Source: MB1-2 sp046566065 (lineage in GTDB: Bacteria > Actinomycetota > CADDZG01 > WHSQ01). Taken from it: a stretch of 64,000 nt of DNA. Positions 22,493 to 30,587 of this stretch are shown here, in pieces. Position numbers and translations under genes: made by a program. The notes beneath the pieces were generated by a model. That model searched no databases. It had not been told where the DNA came from and saw nothing but the letters and a program-made list of their open reading frames with translations. Every line of letters begins with the position of its first letter. Within the stretch, counting starts at the first letter, position 1. Location of the stretch: assembly GCA_046566065.1 (NCBI GenBank), contig JBKHXK010000003.1, positions 46,649 to 110,648 of the forward strand, read 5' to 3'.

Positions 22493-23466
22493 GCGGATAC
22501 CCGTCCTACCGTCCCCGTCGCCTGCGTCGCACCCCGGCTCTCCGGAAAGCCTTCGCGGAGACCGCGGTCGCTCCGGGAGACCTGATCGCTCCCTTGTTCG
22601 TGAAGGAGGGCCTCGGCGAGCCGGTGGCGATCTCGTCGATGCCCGGTCACTTCCAGCACACCTTGGAGTCGGCGACGAAGGAGGCCCGCGAGTTGGTGGG
22701 CCTGGGGGTTGCCGGAGTGCTGCTCTTCGGGATCCCCGCCTCCAAGGATCCCGAGGGTTCCGAGGCCTGGTCGCTGAGCGGGATCAGCCAGTCGGCCATA
22801 GCTGCCGTCAAGGATGAGGTCGCCGACGACGCTCTCGTGATCGCGGATCTTTGTCTCTGTGAGTACACAGACCACGGTCACTGCGGGATCCTCGACGGCG
22901 AGACCGTGGCGAACGACCCGACGATCGAGGCCTATGGGCGCATCGCGGTCGCACAGGCCGAGGCCGGCGCCGACCTGATCGCACCCTCCGGGATGATGGA
23001 CGGGCAGGTCGCCGCGATCCGCGCCGCTCTCGATTCCTCCGGTCACGCAGAGCTGCCCGTGCTGGCGTACGCGGCCAAGTACGCGTCGAGCTTCTACGGG
23101 CCTTTCCGCGAGGCCGCCGAAGGCGCTCCGAGCTTCGGGGACCGGCGGGCCTACCAGCAGGACCCCGCCAACGTCGAAGAGGCTCTGCGCGAGGTCGCTC
23201 TGGACCTAGCCGAGGGAGCCGACGCCGTGATGGTCAAGCCGGCGATCGGCTACCTGGATGTCGTGCGCGCGGTTAAACAGGAGTTCGGCTACCCGCTGGC
23301 CGCTTACAACGTCAGTGGCGAGTACTCGATGCTGATGGCCGCGGCCGAACGAGGTTGGATCGACGAACGACAGGCGACGCTGGAGACCCTCACTTCCATC
23401 CGCCGAGCAGGCGCCGACCTCGTCATCACGTATCACGCCCGGAAAGCGGCCGAGTGGCTGGCGTAG
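22489..23466 (+). CDS. hemB: Delta-aminolevulinic acid dehydratase (porphobilinogen synthase)
   Basis: Condenses two 5-aminolevulinate molecules to porphobilinogen. A 325-residue protein with a zinc-type active site: DLCLCEYTDHGHCG gives the three cysteines. The Schiff-base lysines lie in AYAAKYASSFYGPFR and VMVKPAIGYLD. Cys-rich zinc ligands contrast with the Asp-rich magnesium type of some other bacteria. ATG 22489 overlaps the previous stop (ATGA). The next start lies inside its last codons. Confidence 0.96.
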   Translation: MSGYPSYRPRRLRRTPALRKAFAETAVAPGDLIAPLFVKEGLGEPVAISSMPGHFQHTLESATKEARELVGLGVAGVLLFGIPASKDPEGSEAWSLSGISQSAIAAVKDEVADDALVIADLCLCEYTDHGHCGILDGETVANDPTIEAYGRIAVAQAEAGADLIAPSGMMDGQVAAIRAALDSSGHAELPVLAYAAKYASSFYGPFREAAEGAPSFGDRRAYQQDPANVEEALREVALDLAEGADAVMVKPAIGYLDVVRAVKQEFGYPLAAYNVSGEYSMLMAAAERGWIDERQATLETLTSIRRAGADLVITYHARKAAEWLA

Positions 23467-24761
23467 GAGAGCCCAGGACCACCGTTCGTTCCGAGAAGCT
23501 GCTGGCCGAAGCCCGGCAGCTGATGCCCGGTGGCGTGAACTCGCCGGTGCGTTCGTTCAACGCCGTGGGCGCGGAGCCCTTCTTCGTCGAGAGCGCCTCG
23601 GGAGCCACGATCACCGACGTCGACGGCAACTCCTACATCGACCTGGTCCAGAGCTGGGGGGCGATGCTCTTCGGACATGCGCACCCGGGCATCCTGTCCG
23701 TCGTAACCGAGGCCCTGACCAAGGGGACCTCCTTCGGGACCCCCGCCGAGCTCGAGGTCGAGCTCGCCCGGACGGTCCTGAGTCTCGTTCCCAACGTGGA
23801 TCGCATCCGCTTCGTCTCATCCGGCACCGAAGCCGCCATGACGGCCGTCCGCCTGGCGCGCGGCTCGACCGGCCGCAACAAGATCCTGAAGTTCGCGGGC
23901 TGCTACCACGGCCACGTCGACTCCCTGCTGGTCGACGCCGGGTCGGGGGTCGCCACCCTGGCTCTCCCAGGCACGCCCGGTGTCACCCCCGGCGCGGCCG
24001 CGGACACCTTGGTGGTTCCGTACAACGATCTCAGCGCGGCTCGTGCCGCGCTCGAGGAGCACTCCGATGACATCGCCGCGATCATCGTCGAGCCGGTCGC
24101 CGCCAACATGGGTCTGGTCATCCCGCACGAGGGATACCTGGACGGTCTGCGCAAGCTGGCCGACGACTTCGGCGCACTGCTGATCTTCGACGAGGTCATC
24201 ACCGGCTTCCGGCTTGGGCCCGGCGGGGCTCAGGAGCGATACGGGGTCGCGGCCGATCTCGTGCTCCTGGGGAAGATCGTCGGCGGGGGCTTCCCGGTCG
24301 GCGCGGTGGCGGGCCGGGCCGAGATCATGGAGCGGTTGGCCCCCACGGGTCCCGTCTACCAGGCGGGCACCCTGAGTGGGAACCCGGTGGCGATGGCCGC
24401 CGGCATCGCGACGATGTCGCTGATCAGGTCCGACCCCGGCGTTTACGACCGGATCCAGGAGACGGGACGTTCACTCGTTCGGGGCTTGGTCGACGCCGCC
24501 GACGTCGCGGAGATCCCCATGGTGGGCTCCGCCATAGGTGGCCTGGCGGGGTTCTTCTTCTCCAACGACGAGGTCGACAACTACGAGCGGGCCAAGGACA
24601 GTTTCGAGGACGCTCATGCCCGCTTCTTCAGAGCCATGCTTACCCACGGCGCCTACCTCCCACCGTCCCGCTTCGAGGCGCTGTTCATCTCGGCCGCACA
24701 CACCGAAGAGCACATCGATCACATCGTGGGGGTGGCGGCGCATGTCCTCAGCTCCCGCTGA
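23454..24761 (+). CDS. hemL: Glutamate-1-semialdehyde 2,1-aminomutase
   Basis: PLP enzyme of 435 residues that turns glutamate-1-semialdehyde into 5-aminolevulinate. It has LMPGGVNSPVRSFNAVG near the start, FVSSGTEAAMTAVRLAR, LLIFDEVITGFRLG and the PLP lysine in LLGKIVGGGFPVGA, then AGTLSGNPVAMAAG. GTG 23454 is the only reasonable start and lies 13 bases inside hemB. It is the last heme gene of the operon; its 3' end overlaps the next small membrane gene by 20 bases. Confidence 0.94.
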   Translation: MAGVGEPRTTVRSEKLLAEARQLMPGGVNSPVRSFNAVGAEPFFVESASGATITDVDGNSYIDLVQSWGAMLFGHAHPGILSVVTEALTKGTSFGTPAELEVELARTVLSLVPNVDRIRFVSSGTEAAMTAVRLARGSTGRNKILKFAGCYHGHVDSLLVDAGSGVATLALPGTPGVTPGAAADTLVVPYNDLSAARAALEEHSDDIAAIIVEPVAANMGLVIPHEGYLDGLRKLADDFGALLIFDEVITGFRLGPGGAQERYGVAADLVLLGKIVGGGFPVGAVAGRAEIMERLAPTGPVYQAGTLSGNPVAMAAGIATMSLIRSDPGVYDRIQETGRSLVRGLVDAADVAEIPMVGSAIGGLAGFFFSNDEVDNYERAKDSFEDAHARFFRAMLTHGAYLPPSRFEALFISAAHTEEHIDHIVGVAAHVLSSR

Positions 24762-25005
24762 TCGGGAACCTCGGAGAACCCGCCGACCGTTCGAGCCGTG
24801 GCGCAAGGTCATGCTCGTGGGCGCGTTCATCCTGTTGGGCCAGGCCCTTTACGTGGCGCTGGTTGACTCTTCGATCCCCGAGTGGGTGTCGATGTTCTTC
24901 AACTTCATGGGTTACGGGTTCCTGGTCGCCGGCTTCGGGATGAAGATGCGGCAGCGCAGCGAGGAAGGCAGAGCTAAAGGTCCTGCGGAGGGCGACAAGC
25001 CTTAG
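24742..25005 (+). CDS. Small two-helix membrane protein of unknown function
   Basis: An 87-residue protein starting in the last codons of hemL. A basic N-terminal tail of about 22 residues leads to two hydrophobic segments (VMLVGAFILLGQALYVALV and WVSMFFNFMGYGFLVAGFGM) and a charged tail. It resembles nothing I can name. The overlap with hemL suggests translation with the heme operon. It converges with the last gene of the bc operon with a 4-base overlap of stop codons. Confidence 0.65.
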   Translation: MSSAPADREPRRTRRPFEPWRKVMLVGAFILLGQALYVALVDSSIPEWVSMFFNFMGYGFLVAGFGMKMRQRSEEGRAKGPAEGDKP

Positions 25006-25190
25006 TCGTCGCGCCCCAGGAACACCCACAGGATGATGCCGGTCAGGATCAGCATCCCCGCCATCGCCACGAAGGCGATCCCTCCGTTGCTGGTCTCGGT
25101 CTCTCCTCCTGCGTTGATACCTCCGCTGCAAGCGGTCATCGCGACGGCCAGAGCCATCAGCCCCAGCAGTCTCTTGATCGTGGAAGTCAT
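25002..25190 (-). CDS. Small lipoprotein with C-terminal membrane helix
   Basis: A 62-residue protein. A signal sequence ends in the lipobox-like MTAC at Cys21, so the N-terminus may be lipid-modified; residues about 39-57 are a second hydrophobic helix, then GRDD. Last gene of the cytochrome bc operon, 16 bases after the preceding gene. Possibly a small subunit or assembly factor of that complex; no family is recognised. Confidence 0.6.
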   Translation of the reverse strand: MTSTIKRLLGLMALAVAMTACSGGINAGGETETSNGGIAFVAMAGMLILTGIILWVFLGRDD

Positions 25191-25205
25191 CGTTTCAGCT
25201 CCGTT

Positions 25206-25874
25206 CTAGGCCGGGACCGGCTCGCGCTCGCGGCGCGCTCGCTTCTCGGACACGCTCAGCGCCACCAGGTGCAGCACGAGGAGGATGAACGTGCCGGCCG
25301 TGATCATCCGAGCCTCGCCGAGCGGGTTCCCCGGGTCGTACTTCATGACCACGAGGTAGTCGCCGACCGGTTCGCCGTCGCCGTCCTCGACCTCGACGGT
25401 GGTGGCGCCGTACTCGGTGCCGTTCTGCTCGAGCAGCACCGTGGTGCCCTCATCGCTCGACACGGTCGTCGACACGATCGGAGGCAGGCCCGCCTCGCCT
25501 GCCGTAGCGCTCTCGGTGACGAACTCCTGAGCGGCGCTCTGAAGCTCTGCCACGCGGGTGTTCTCCTTCTCGTCGTCGACGTTCGCGACGTGCCACGGGC
25601 TGTCCGGATAAGCGCTCGCCGGACCGAAGTCGATCTCGCTCGCCTCCTGGCCCAGACCGGTGGGATCCCACTCCGGAAGCTGCCCGACGGGTCCCAACGG
25701 GTTGATCGACCAGACCACGCCCATGATCAGAAGGAAGGCGAGGGTGATCGATGCCGTGACGAGGTAGGCGAGCCGGGCTCCCATGACGAGCATGAGGAGC
25801 AGGAACGCGCTACCGCAGAAGATCAGGATCGAGGAGATGAACGCGGCCATCCCTGAGATGAAGGGGATATCCAT
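25206..25874 (-). CDS. Membrane protein of the bc complex operon, unknown function
   Basis: A 222-residue protein with two or three N-terminal hydrophobic segments (ISSILIFCGSAFLLLMLVMG, LAYLVTASITLAFLLIMGVVWSI), an acidic extracellular stretch of about 110 residues and a C-terminal helix (ITAGTFILLVLHLVALSVS) followed by a basic tail. Its ATG directly follows the stop of the cytochrome c gene without a gap. Gene position argues for a role beside the bc complex. Confidence 0.65.
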   Translation of the reverse strand: MDIPFISGMAAFISSILIFCGSAFLLLMLVMGARLAYLVTASITLAFLLIMGVVWSINPLGPVGQLPEWDPTGLGQEASEIDFGPASAYPDSPWHVANVDDEKENTRVAELQSAAQEFVTESATAGEAGLPPIVSTTVSSDEGTTVLLEQNGTEYGATTVEVEDGDGEPVGDYLVVMKYDPGNPLGEARMITAGTFILLVLHLVALSVSEKRARREREPVPA

Positions 25875-26954
25875 CTACAGCGTCCTCTCGTAGGCCATGA
25901 CGGCTTCGATCTGTGCGTCCGTCAAGGGATAGGGCGGGACGGGGATGCCTTGTGCCGGTGCCTCGGCGAACTGTGGCATGAACGAGAAGCGCCGGCCGTT
26001 GCGGATCGTGAACAGATGCTCGCGCTCCGACAGGGTGGCGACATCGCCCTTCCAGAGAGCCATGCCCTGGTACCAGATCGGAGCGTCGATCTCTTCGCCC
26101 TCGACCTCGACCACGCCGGTCTCAGTGCCTTCCTTGCCCTCGCCCTGGGGGCCGTGGCAGACCGCGCAGCGGGCCTCGAAGATCTCCTGTCCACACGAGA
26201 TCTGGGTAGCAGCCGTGGGCTCGAGGCAGCCGTCGGAGATGCCCTCGGGCGGGTTCTGGTTGCCGGGGAGCGTCTTCAGCCAGTTGATGACGTCGTCGAC
26301 CATCATCTGAGTCATCGAGCCGCCGTACTCGACCCCCCAGGCGGGCATCGGGGTGCCGGGGCGGCCGCGCTCGATCGTGAAACGCACGACCTCCTCGTCC
26401 CAGCGGGTGAAGACATTGTTAAGGGGCGGAGCGGTGTACTTCACGACCTCGTTGGTGATCGGGTCGCGGAAGGGCGGGTTGGCGAAACCTCCTGCGGCCA
26501 CGCTCTCGTCCGGCTTCTCGTGCAGCGCGCCGGGGCTGCCGTGGCAGTTGGAGCACGCCTGCCCCAGAGCGAGGGCCTTCTCTTCCGCTTTGAACTCAGA
26601 CGCCGGGATGTCTTCCTGCAGGGGAGGAGGTGCCGAGAACACGAGCTGGCCGCGCTCGAGGGAGTGCTCCAAGAAGCGGTGCTCGAAAGCCTCCTGACGA
26701 GCCTTCTCCGGCAGCCAGTAGACGGGGATGAAGATCGCGGTCGCCAGCGTGGCCACTAGACCGCCGACCATCACCCGCTGCAGGCGAGGTCCCTCGAGCA
26801 CCTCGTCGGGCGGAGCCGGGCGCATCGCCTGCGGGATGCCGAGGACCGCCGCGGGCTTCTGCATGCGCTTATGGCGCGATAGGAAGATCGCCCACAGGAT
26901 CGCCGCCGGTACGAGGACGACGAACGAGATGGCTAGAACGGACCCGGTATCCAC
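25875..26954 (-). CDS. Membrane-bound diheme cytochrome c of the bc complex
   Basis: A 359-residue protein with an N-terminal anchor (VLAISFVVLVPAAILWAIFL), a second hydrophobic segment near residue 70, and two c-type heme sites: CSNCH (about 133) and CAVCH (about 260). It corresponds to the cytochrome c1 or cytochrome cc partner of actinobacterial bc complexes (as QcrC), but its order of anchors and the linker differ, so I do not assign that symbol. Heme attachment would rely on the Ccm genes at 30.4-40.2 kb. Confidence 0.88.
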   Translation of the reverse strand: MDTGSVLAISFVVLVPAAILWAIFLSRHKRMQKPAAVLGIPQAMRPAPPDEVLEGPRLQRVMVGGLVATLATAIFIPVYWLPEKARQEAFEHRFLEHSLERGQLVFSAPPPLQEDIPASEFKAEEKALALGQACSNCHGSPGALHEKPDESVAAGGFANPPFRDPITNEVVKYTAPPLNNVFTRWDEEVVRFTIERGRPGTPMPAWGVEYGGSMTQMMVDDVINWLKTLPGNQNPPEGISDGCLEPTAATQISCGQEIFEARCAVCHGPQGEGKEGTETGVVEVEGEEIDAPIWYQGMALWKGDVATLSEREHLFTIRNGRRFSFMPQFAEAPAQGIPVPPYPLTDAQIEAVMAYERTL

Positions 26955-26975
26955 TAGTGCTTAGCTACCTTCCTC

Positions 26976-27791
26976 TTAGGTCGGGACGCATAGGGGACCA
27001 ACCGGTTCTGCGAACTGGTCCCAGGTGTTGATGCCTCGCGGTGGACCCTCCTGCACGCTGCCCGTGTCCACCACGACCTTGCCGCCTTCAACGCTGATCG
27101 GGAAACGATCCAGGCCACGGGGAGCGGGCCCGCCGTAGAACTCACCGTTCAACCGGTACTTGGATCCGTGACAAGGGCACTCGAACAGCATCGAGGTGCC
27201 ACAGTGCGGCACGGAGCAGCCGAGGTGCACGCACTTGCGGTAGAGCGCCTGCATCTTGTGCTCGCTCGCGCCGACCGCTAGGTAGACGGGGATGTCGCCC
27301 GGGTCTCCTTCGTAGTAGGTCAACCAGAAGCGGCCCTCGGCGATGAAGAGGGGCTTGTAGTTGTTGTCAGGCCCGATCATCTTGATGAGCTCTTCGTAGT
27401 CCCCCACGGTGATCTTAGTTCCGAACCCGCCTGTCAGCTTCGGCCACAGGAAGGACAAGGTGGCCATGCCGAAGAAGCCGAGGAAGGCGCTGAACGAGGC
27501 ACCCCAAGCGCGGTTCAGGAACTGGCGCCTGGTGACCGCGAGCTGCTCCGGTGTTAGGGGCTTCAGCTTCTCCTCGGGGATCTTCTGGACCGCGACGTCG
27601 CCTCCGCCCGCACCCGCCGCCACGGGGGCCGCGGTCGAGATAGGCGCGCCGTGCGACTCGTCTCCGGCCATCGGATGCTCGCGGGTGCCGGCGGCCTTGC
27701 GCTGGCGGCGAACGGTCACGTTGACCATGAACGCGGCCCAGACCACGATGCCGACGGCGACGAGGATGAGGGCGATCGTTCCTGGACTCAT
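26976..27791 (-). CDS. Rieske iron-sulfur protein of the bc complex
   Basis: A 271-residue protein. N-terminal anchor (IALILVAVGIVVWAAFMVNV), an Ala/Gly-rich cytoplasmic stretch, a second helix (FSAFLGFFGMATLSFLW), then the Rieske fold with CVHLGC and CPCHGSKY supplying Cys/His ligands of the [2Fe-2S] cluster and the disulfide. It passes electrons from menaquinol to the diheme cytochrome. Lies between the cytochrome b C-terminal gene and the cytochrome c gene. Confidence 0.93.
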   Translation of the reverse strand: MSPGTIALILVAVGIVVWAAFMVNVTVRRQRKAAGTREHPMAGDESHGAPISTAAPVAAGAGGGDVAVQKIPEEKLKPLTPEQLAVTRRQFLNRAWGASFSAFLGFFGMATLSFLWPKLTGGFGTKITVGDYEELIKMIGPDNNYKPLFIAEGRFWLTYYEGDPGDIPVYLAVGASEHKMQALYRKCVHLGCSVPHCGTSMLFECPCHGSKYRLNGEFYGGPAPRGLDRFPISVEGGKVVVDTGSVQEGPPRGINTWDQFAEPVGPLCVPT

Positions 27792-27807
27792 GTTCTCTTG
27801 CCCTCCC

Positions 27808-28674
27808 CTACAGCTCGAAGAAGATCGGGCCGGTCTCCCACGGGTACACGAAGTTGAACCCCGGTCCCCGGAAGAACATGCCGATGGTGGTCAGGATGGC
27901 GAAGCTGATCACGAAGAAGGTGAAGATCACGATCGCAAGTTTCCGATCGTCGGGCCGGGTCGACGGGTTGCGGTCGATGAACGGCGTTGCGAACAGACCG
28001 ATGATGATCACCGTCGGGATCGTGACGCCGGCCGGCTGCGGGTGGAAGTAACGCAGCAGCTCCTGCAGACCGAGGAAGTACCACGGTGCCTTGGACGGGT
28101 TCGGGGTCTGGCTGAAGTTCGCAAGCTCGCGCAGCGGTGCGTCGACGGCGACCGAGAAGATCGTGATCATCGCCATCACGACCAGCAGCGAGACGAACTC
28201 GGCCGCCATCAGGTGCGGCCAGACGTTGACGCGGTCCATCGGCTGGCGTTCGACCTTCTGGATCGCCTCCGGCTTGACGACGGCCAGCAGCCGCTGCACC
28301 CGCTCGGGCACCGCGGGGCCACCGTTGCCGACCGCCTTCTTGGCGGGGGCACCGGTTCCGGCCTTCGCGGCGGGCTTGGCCGCGGCTTTCGCCGCCGCGG
28401 GCTTCGCTGCCGTGGCGGCCGCGGCCGGCTTGGCTTCCGCTGCTGCTGCGGGCTTCTCGGCCGCGGCTTCGGCTGCAGGTGCCTCGGCGGGAGCCGCCGA
28501 CTCCTCGCGCTTGGGGGCCGGTGCGGTCGAGCTGTCGGGCTTGTTCGGGTCCTTGGAGCCGCGCGACGCGCGCACGCGTGCGGCTTTCGCTCTCGCTTGG
28601 GCGACGGCCGGGGAGGAGCCCTTGGCGGTCTCCTCGGCCAGTACCTGCTCGTAAACCTCGTCTGGTGTCGGCAT
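27808..28674 (-). CDS. Cytochrome b C-terminal subunit (subunit IV-like) with N-terminal module
   Basis: A 288-residue protein in two parts. Residues about 130-288 are the C-terminal cytochrome b domain with three helices, containing NPSKAPWYFLGLQE, where PEWY or PDWY is usual at the quinol site. Residues 1-40 (MPTPDEVYEQVLAEE through ARAKAARVRA) match the start of the cupredoxin protein at 54502, and an Ala/Lys/Pro-rich linker of about 75 residues follows. That added module is not part of the known subunit IV. Confidence 0.9.
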   Translation of the reverse strand: MPTPDEVYEQVLAEETAKGSSPAVAQARAKAARVRASRGSKDPNKPDSSTAPAPKREESAAPAEAPAAEAAAEKPAAAAEAKPAAAATAAKPAAAKAAAKPAAKAGTGAPAKKAVGNGGPAVPERVQRLLAVVKPEAIQKVERQPMDRVNVWPHLMAAEFVSLLVVMAMITIFSVAVDAPLRELANFSQTPNPSKAPWYFLGLQELLRYFHPQPAGVTIPTVIIIGLFATPFIDRNPSTRPDDRKLAIVIFTFFVISFAILTTIGMFFRGPGFNFVYPWETGPIFFEL

Positions 28675-28695
28675 GTCTCTCCCTCGGTCTAAGCC

Positions 28696-29469
28696 CTACA
28701 TGGGCCCCGAGATACCTCCGTCCTTACGAACCCTCCAGAAGTGGATCGAGATGAAGATGACGATCACGAAGGGCAGCAGCCAGACGTGCAGCGTGTACCA
28801 ACGCAGCAGGGTCTCCGGTCCGATGACCGGGCCCCCGAGCAGGGCGAACTGCACCTGGTCCCCGATGACCGGGGAGTTCTTCATCATCTCGGTGCCGACC
28901 GTGACGGCCCAGACCGCCAGCTGGTCCCACGGCAGCAGGTAGCCGGTGAAGGCGAGTAGCAGGGTCAGCAGGAAGAGGATCACGCCGACGACCCAGTTGA
29001 ACTCGCGCGGCGGCTTGTAGGCGCCGGTGTAGAAGACGCGGGCCATGTGCAGGAACACGCTGATAGTCATCAGGTGGGCGCCCCATCGATGGAGGTTGCG
29101 TACGAGGAGGCCGAAGGACACCTGCGTGTGCAGGCGCTGCATGTCCGAGTACACGATCTCGACCGAGGGCCGGTAGAAGAACATCAGGTAGATGCCGGTG
29201 ATCGTCAGCAGGATGAAGAGGAAGAACGACAGGCCGCCCAGGCACAGCGTGTACGAGAGCTTGATGCCATGGCGCTTCACCTTGACGGGGTGCAGGTGGT
29301 ACAGCAGCGAGTTCATGACCACGTAGGCGCGGTTCCTCGGAGAGTCCGCGTAGCCCCTACGGAAGATCGAACCCGGGCGGAAGATCGCCCTCCACAGTTG
29401 ACTGTTGTGAAGCTGATCTACCCGCTCGGCCAGCTTCTCCCGCGGATTCCACCCTGCTGCCTTCGCCAA
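28696..29469 (-). CDS. Cytochrome b N-terminal subunit (b6-like)
   Basis: A 257-residue protein with four helices carrying the heme-b ligands: histidines in LVRNLHRWGAHLMT and in TLHVWLLPFVIVIFISIHFW. Separation from the C-terminal part gives a b6f-like split architecture rather than the fused QcrB of other actinobacteria. A 50-residue amphipathic N-terminal extension (FRPGSIFRRGYADSPRNRAY) precedes the first helix. It binds two b hemes and forms the menaquinone sites. Confidence 0.93.
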   Translation of the reverse strand: MAKAAGWNPREKLAERVDQLHNSQLWRAIFRPGSIFRRGYADSPRNRAYVVMNSLLYHLHPVKVKRHGIKLSYTLCLGGLSFFLFILLTITGIYLMFFYRPSVEIVYSDMQRLHTQVSFGLLVRNLHRWGAHLMTISVFLHMARVFYTGAYKPPREFNWVVGVILFLLTLLLAFTGYLLPWDQLAVWAVTVGTEMMKNSPVIGDQVQFALLGGPVIGPETLLRWYTLHVWLLPFVIVIFISIHFWRVRKDGGISGPM

Positions 29470-29505
29470 CGCCCTGCCTTCCTTAGATAGTTCGGTTGCT
29501 TGTTG

Positions 29506-29928
29506 CTACGAAGCCTTCTGCGAGGCGGGGACCTTACCCATGGCCCGTGCCGCCGTCTTCTTCTTACCGCCTGTTACTTCGCTCTGGACCAGCGCGCCCG
29601 TCGGGCAGCGCTCGACGCAGAGGTTGCACCTGGTACATGCGTTGTCGTCGATGAGGAACAGGATGTCGGTGGGGCCCATGTGGCGGGCCAGCGCGACGTT
29701 CCCTGATTCCTCGACGGCCGTCGGATCGACCATGAAGATGCAGTACCAGGGGCAGATATCGACGCAACCCTCGCACAGGATGCACTGCTCCGGGATGAAA
29801 TCGATGAACCGCTTCGGCTTGACGGCACCCTTCAGCCAGTCGGCATCGACGAGTTGCATCTCGTAGTCCGCGCGGAAGACGGGCTTCTCGATGATCTCCA
29901 TCGGCTTCGGCTCTGGGGGCTTCGGCAT
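29506..29928 (-). CDS. 2x[4Fe-4S] ferredoxin-type protein of the bc operon
   Basis: A 140-residue soluble protein. Two clusters are predicted: CILCEGCVDICP (about residues 49-60) and CTRCNLCVERCP (about 98-109), each C-x2-C-x2-C-x3-C-P, with an insert between them. Basic C-terminal tail. Ferredoxins are not usual bc complex genes, and its place between the membrane protein and cytochrome b suggests a subunit or an electron entry to the quinone pool from the cytoplasm. That is inference. Confidence 0.88.
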   Translation of the reverse strand: MPKPPEPKPMEIIEKPVFRADYEMQLVDADWLKGAVKPKRFIDFIPEQCILCEGCVDICPWYCIFMVDPTAVEESGNVALARHMGPTDILFLIDDNACTRCNLCVERCPTGALVQSEVTGGKKKTAARAMGKVPASQKAS

Positions 29929-29937
29929 GTTTGTCTG

Positions 29938-30309
29938 CTACTTCCCGGGCATGTAGCCCTTGACGGGGTCCTGAAGACCCTTGGTGCCGAGCCGCTTCGC
30001 CTTGCTCTTCTGCCAGTAGTAGGCAACGATCAGCATGACGGTGAGGATGCCCATCTGCACCGAGTTCGCCACGATGTCGCGGATGATCTTGATCTGGACC
30101 GTGTTCAGGCCCTCTTCGTTGACCAGTGGGAGCTTCTGGGTGAACTCGATGATCTGTGCGATGTACTGGTCGAACTTGTAGATGATCACCGAGGGAAGCT
30201 GACCGAGCGCAAGGATCATGAATACCCAGAGCAGCGTCCCGAGAACGATGGCTTTGGTCCACGTCATCGGGGAGTCCGTGTATTTGTAGACGCGCTCCCG
30301 CATGCTCAT
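29938..30309 (-). CDS. Two-helix membrane protein, first gene of bc operon
   Basis: A 123-residue protein with helices at about 18-42 (AIVLGTLLWVFMILALG) and 82-102 (MGILTVMLIVAYYW), separated by a 40-residue charged loop, and a basic tail. No family recognised. The start ATG 30309 is chosen because TAAGAT lies 8 bases upstream, giving a leaderless transcript; an ATG 15 codons earlier lies before the promoter. It leads the eight-gene bc operon. Confidence 0.7.
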   Translation of the reverse strand: MSMRERVYKYTDSPMTWTKAIVLGTLLWVFMILALGQLPSVIIYKFDQYIAQIIEFTQKLPLVNEEGLNTVQIKIIRDIVANSVQMGILTVMLIVAYYWQKSKAKRLGTKGLQDPVKGYMPGK

Positions 30310-30317
30310 CGGGGGGC

Positions 30318-30323
30318 ATCTTA
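30318..30323 (-). promoter_or_regulatory. Leaderless -10 element of bc operon
   Basis: On the minus strand TAAGAT (30323-30318), 8 bases before ATG 30309. A TTGATT lies about 19 bases upstream of it, a little far for a -35. Confidence 0.5.
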
Positions 30324-30394
30324 CATTTATGCCGCCTCCGGAAATCAACTTCACGCGGAGCGGAGATTGTGCATTTGAGCAGGGAAAACGCGGT

Positions 30395-30461
30395 CCCTAG
30401 CGACCTCGTCGCGAAGCCCTCGCGCGAGACGAGCTTGTGAACCTGTGACGAGGCTCTAGGG
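30395..30461. terminator. Long imperfect hairpin after ccmD
   Basis: CCCTAG-cga-CCTCGTC (30395-30410) pairs with GACGAGG-ct-CTAGGG (30447-30461). It overlaps the ccmD stop codon and lies before the bc promoter, so it may end ccmCD transcription. No T tract. Confidence 0.4.
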
Positions 30462-30587
30462 GCCGGGCTCCAGCTCTTTCACCCGGCGTTCGAGATCGCG
30501 CTGCCGTCTGCTCAGTGAGAGCAGATAGAGGCCCAGACCGACCCATACCGCCAGGAACGCGATGAACAACCAGGCGACGTCGCTCAA
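30456..30587 (-). CDS. CcmD-like small membrane protein
   Basis: A 43-residue protein: MSDVAWLFIAFLAVWVGLGL gives one helix, then a basic coiled tail RRQRDLERRVKELEPGP. Length, topology and position right after ccmC (TTGA overlap with its stop) fit CcmD, which holds holo-CcmE on the CcmABC complex. The TTG start is inferred from the overlap, as no ATG is available. Confidence 0.8.
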   Translation of the reverse strand: MSDVAWLFIAFLAVWVGLGLYLLSLSRRQRDLERRVKELEPGP

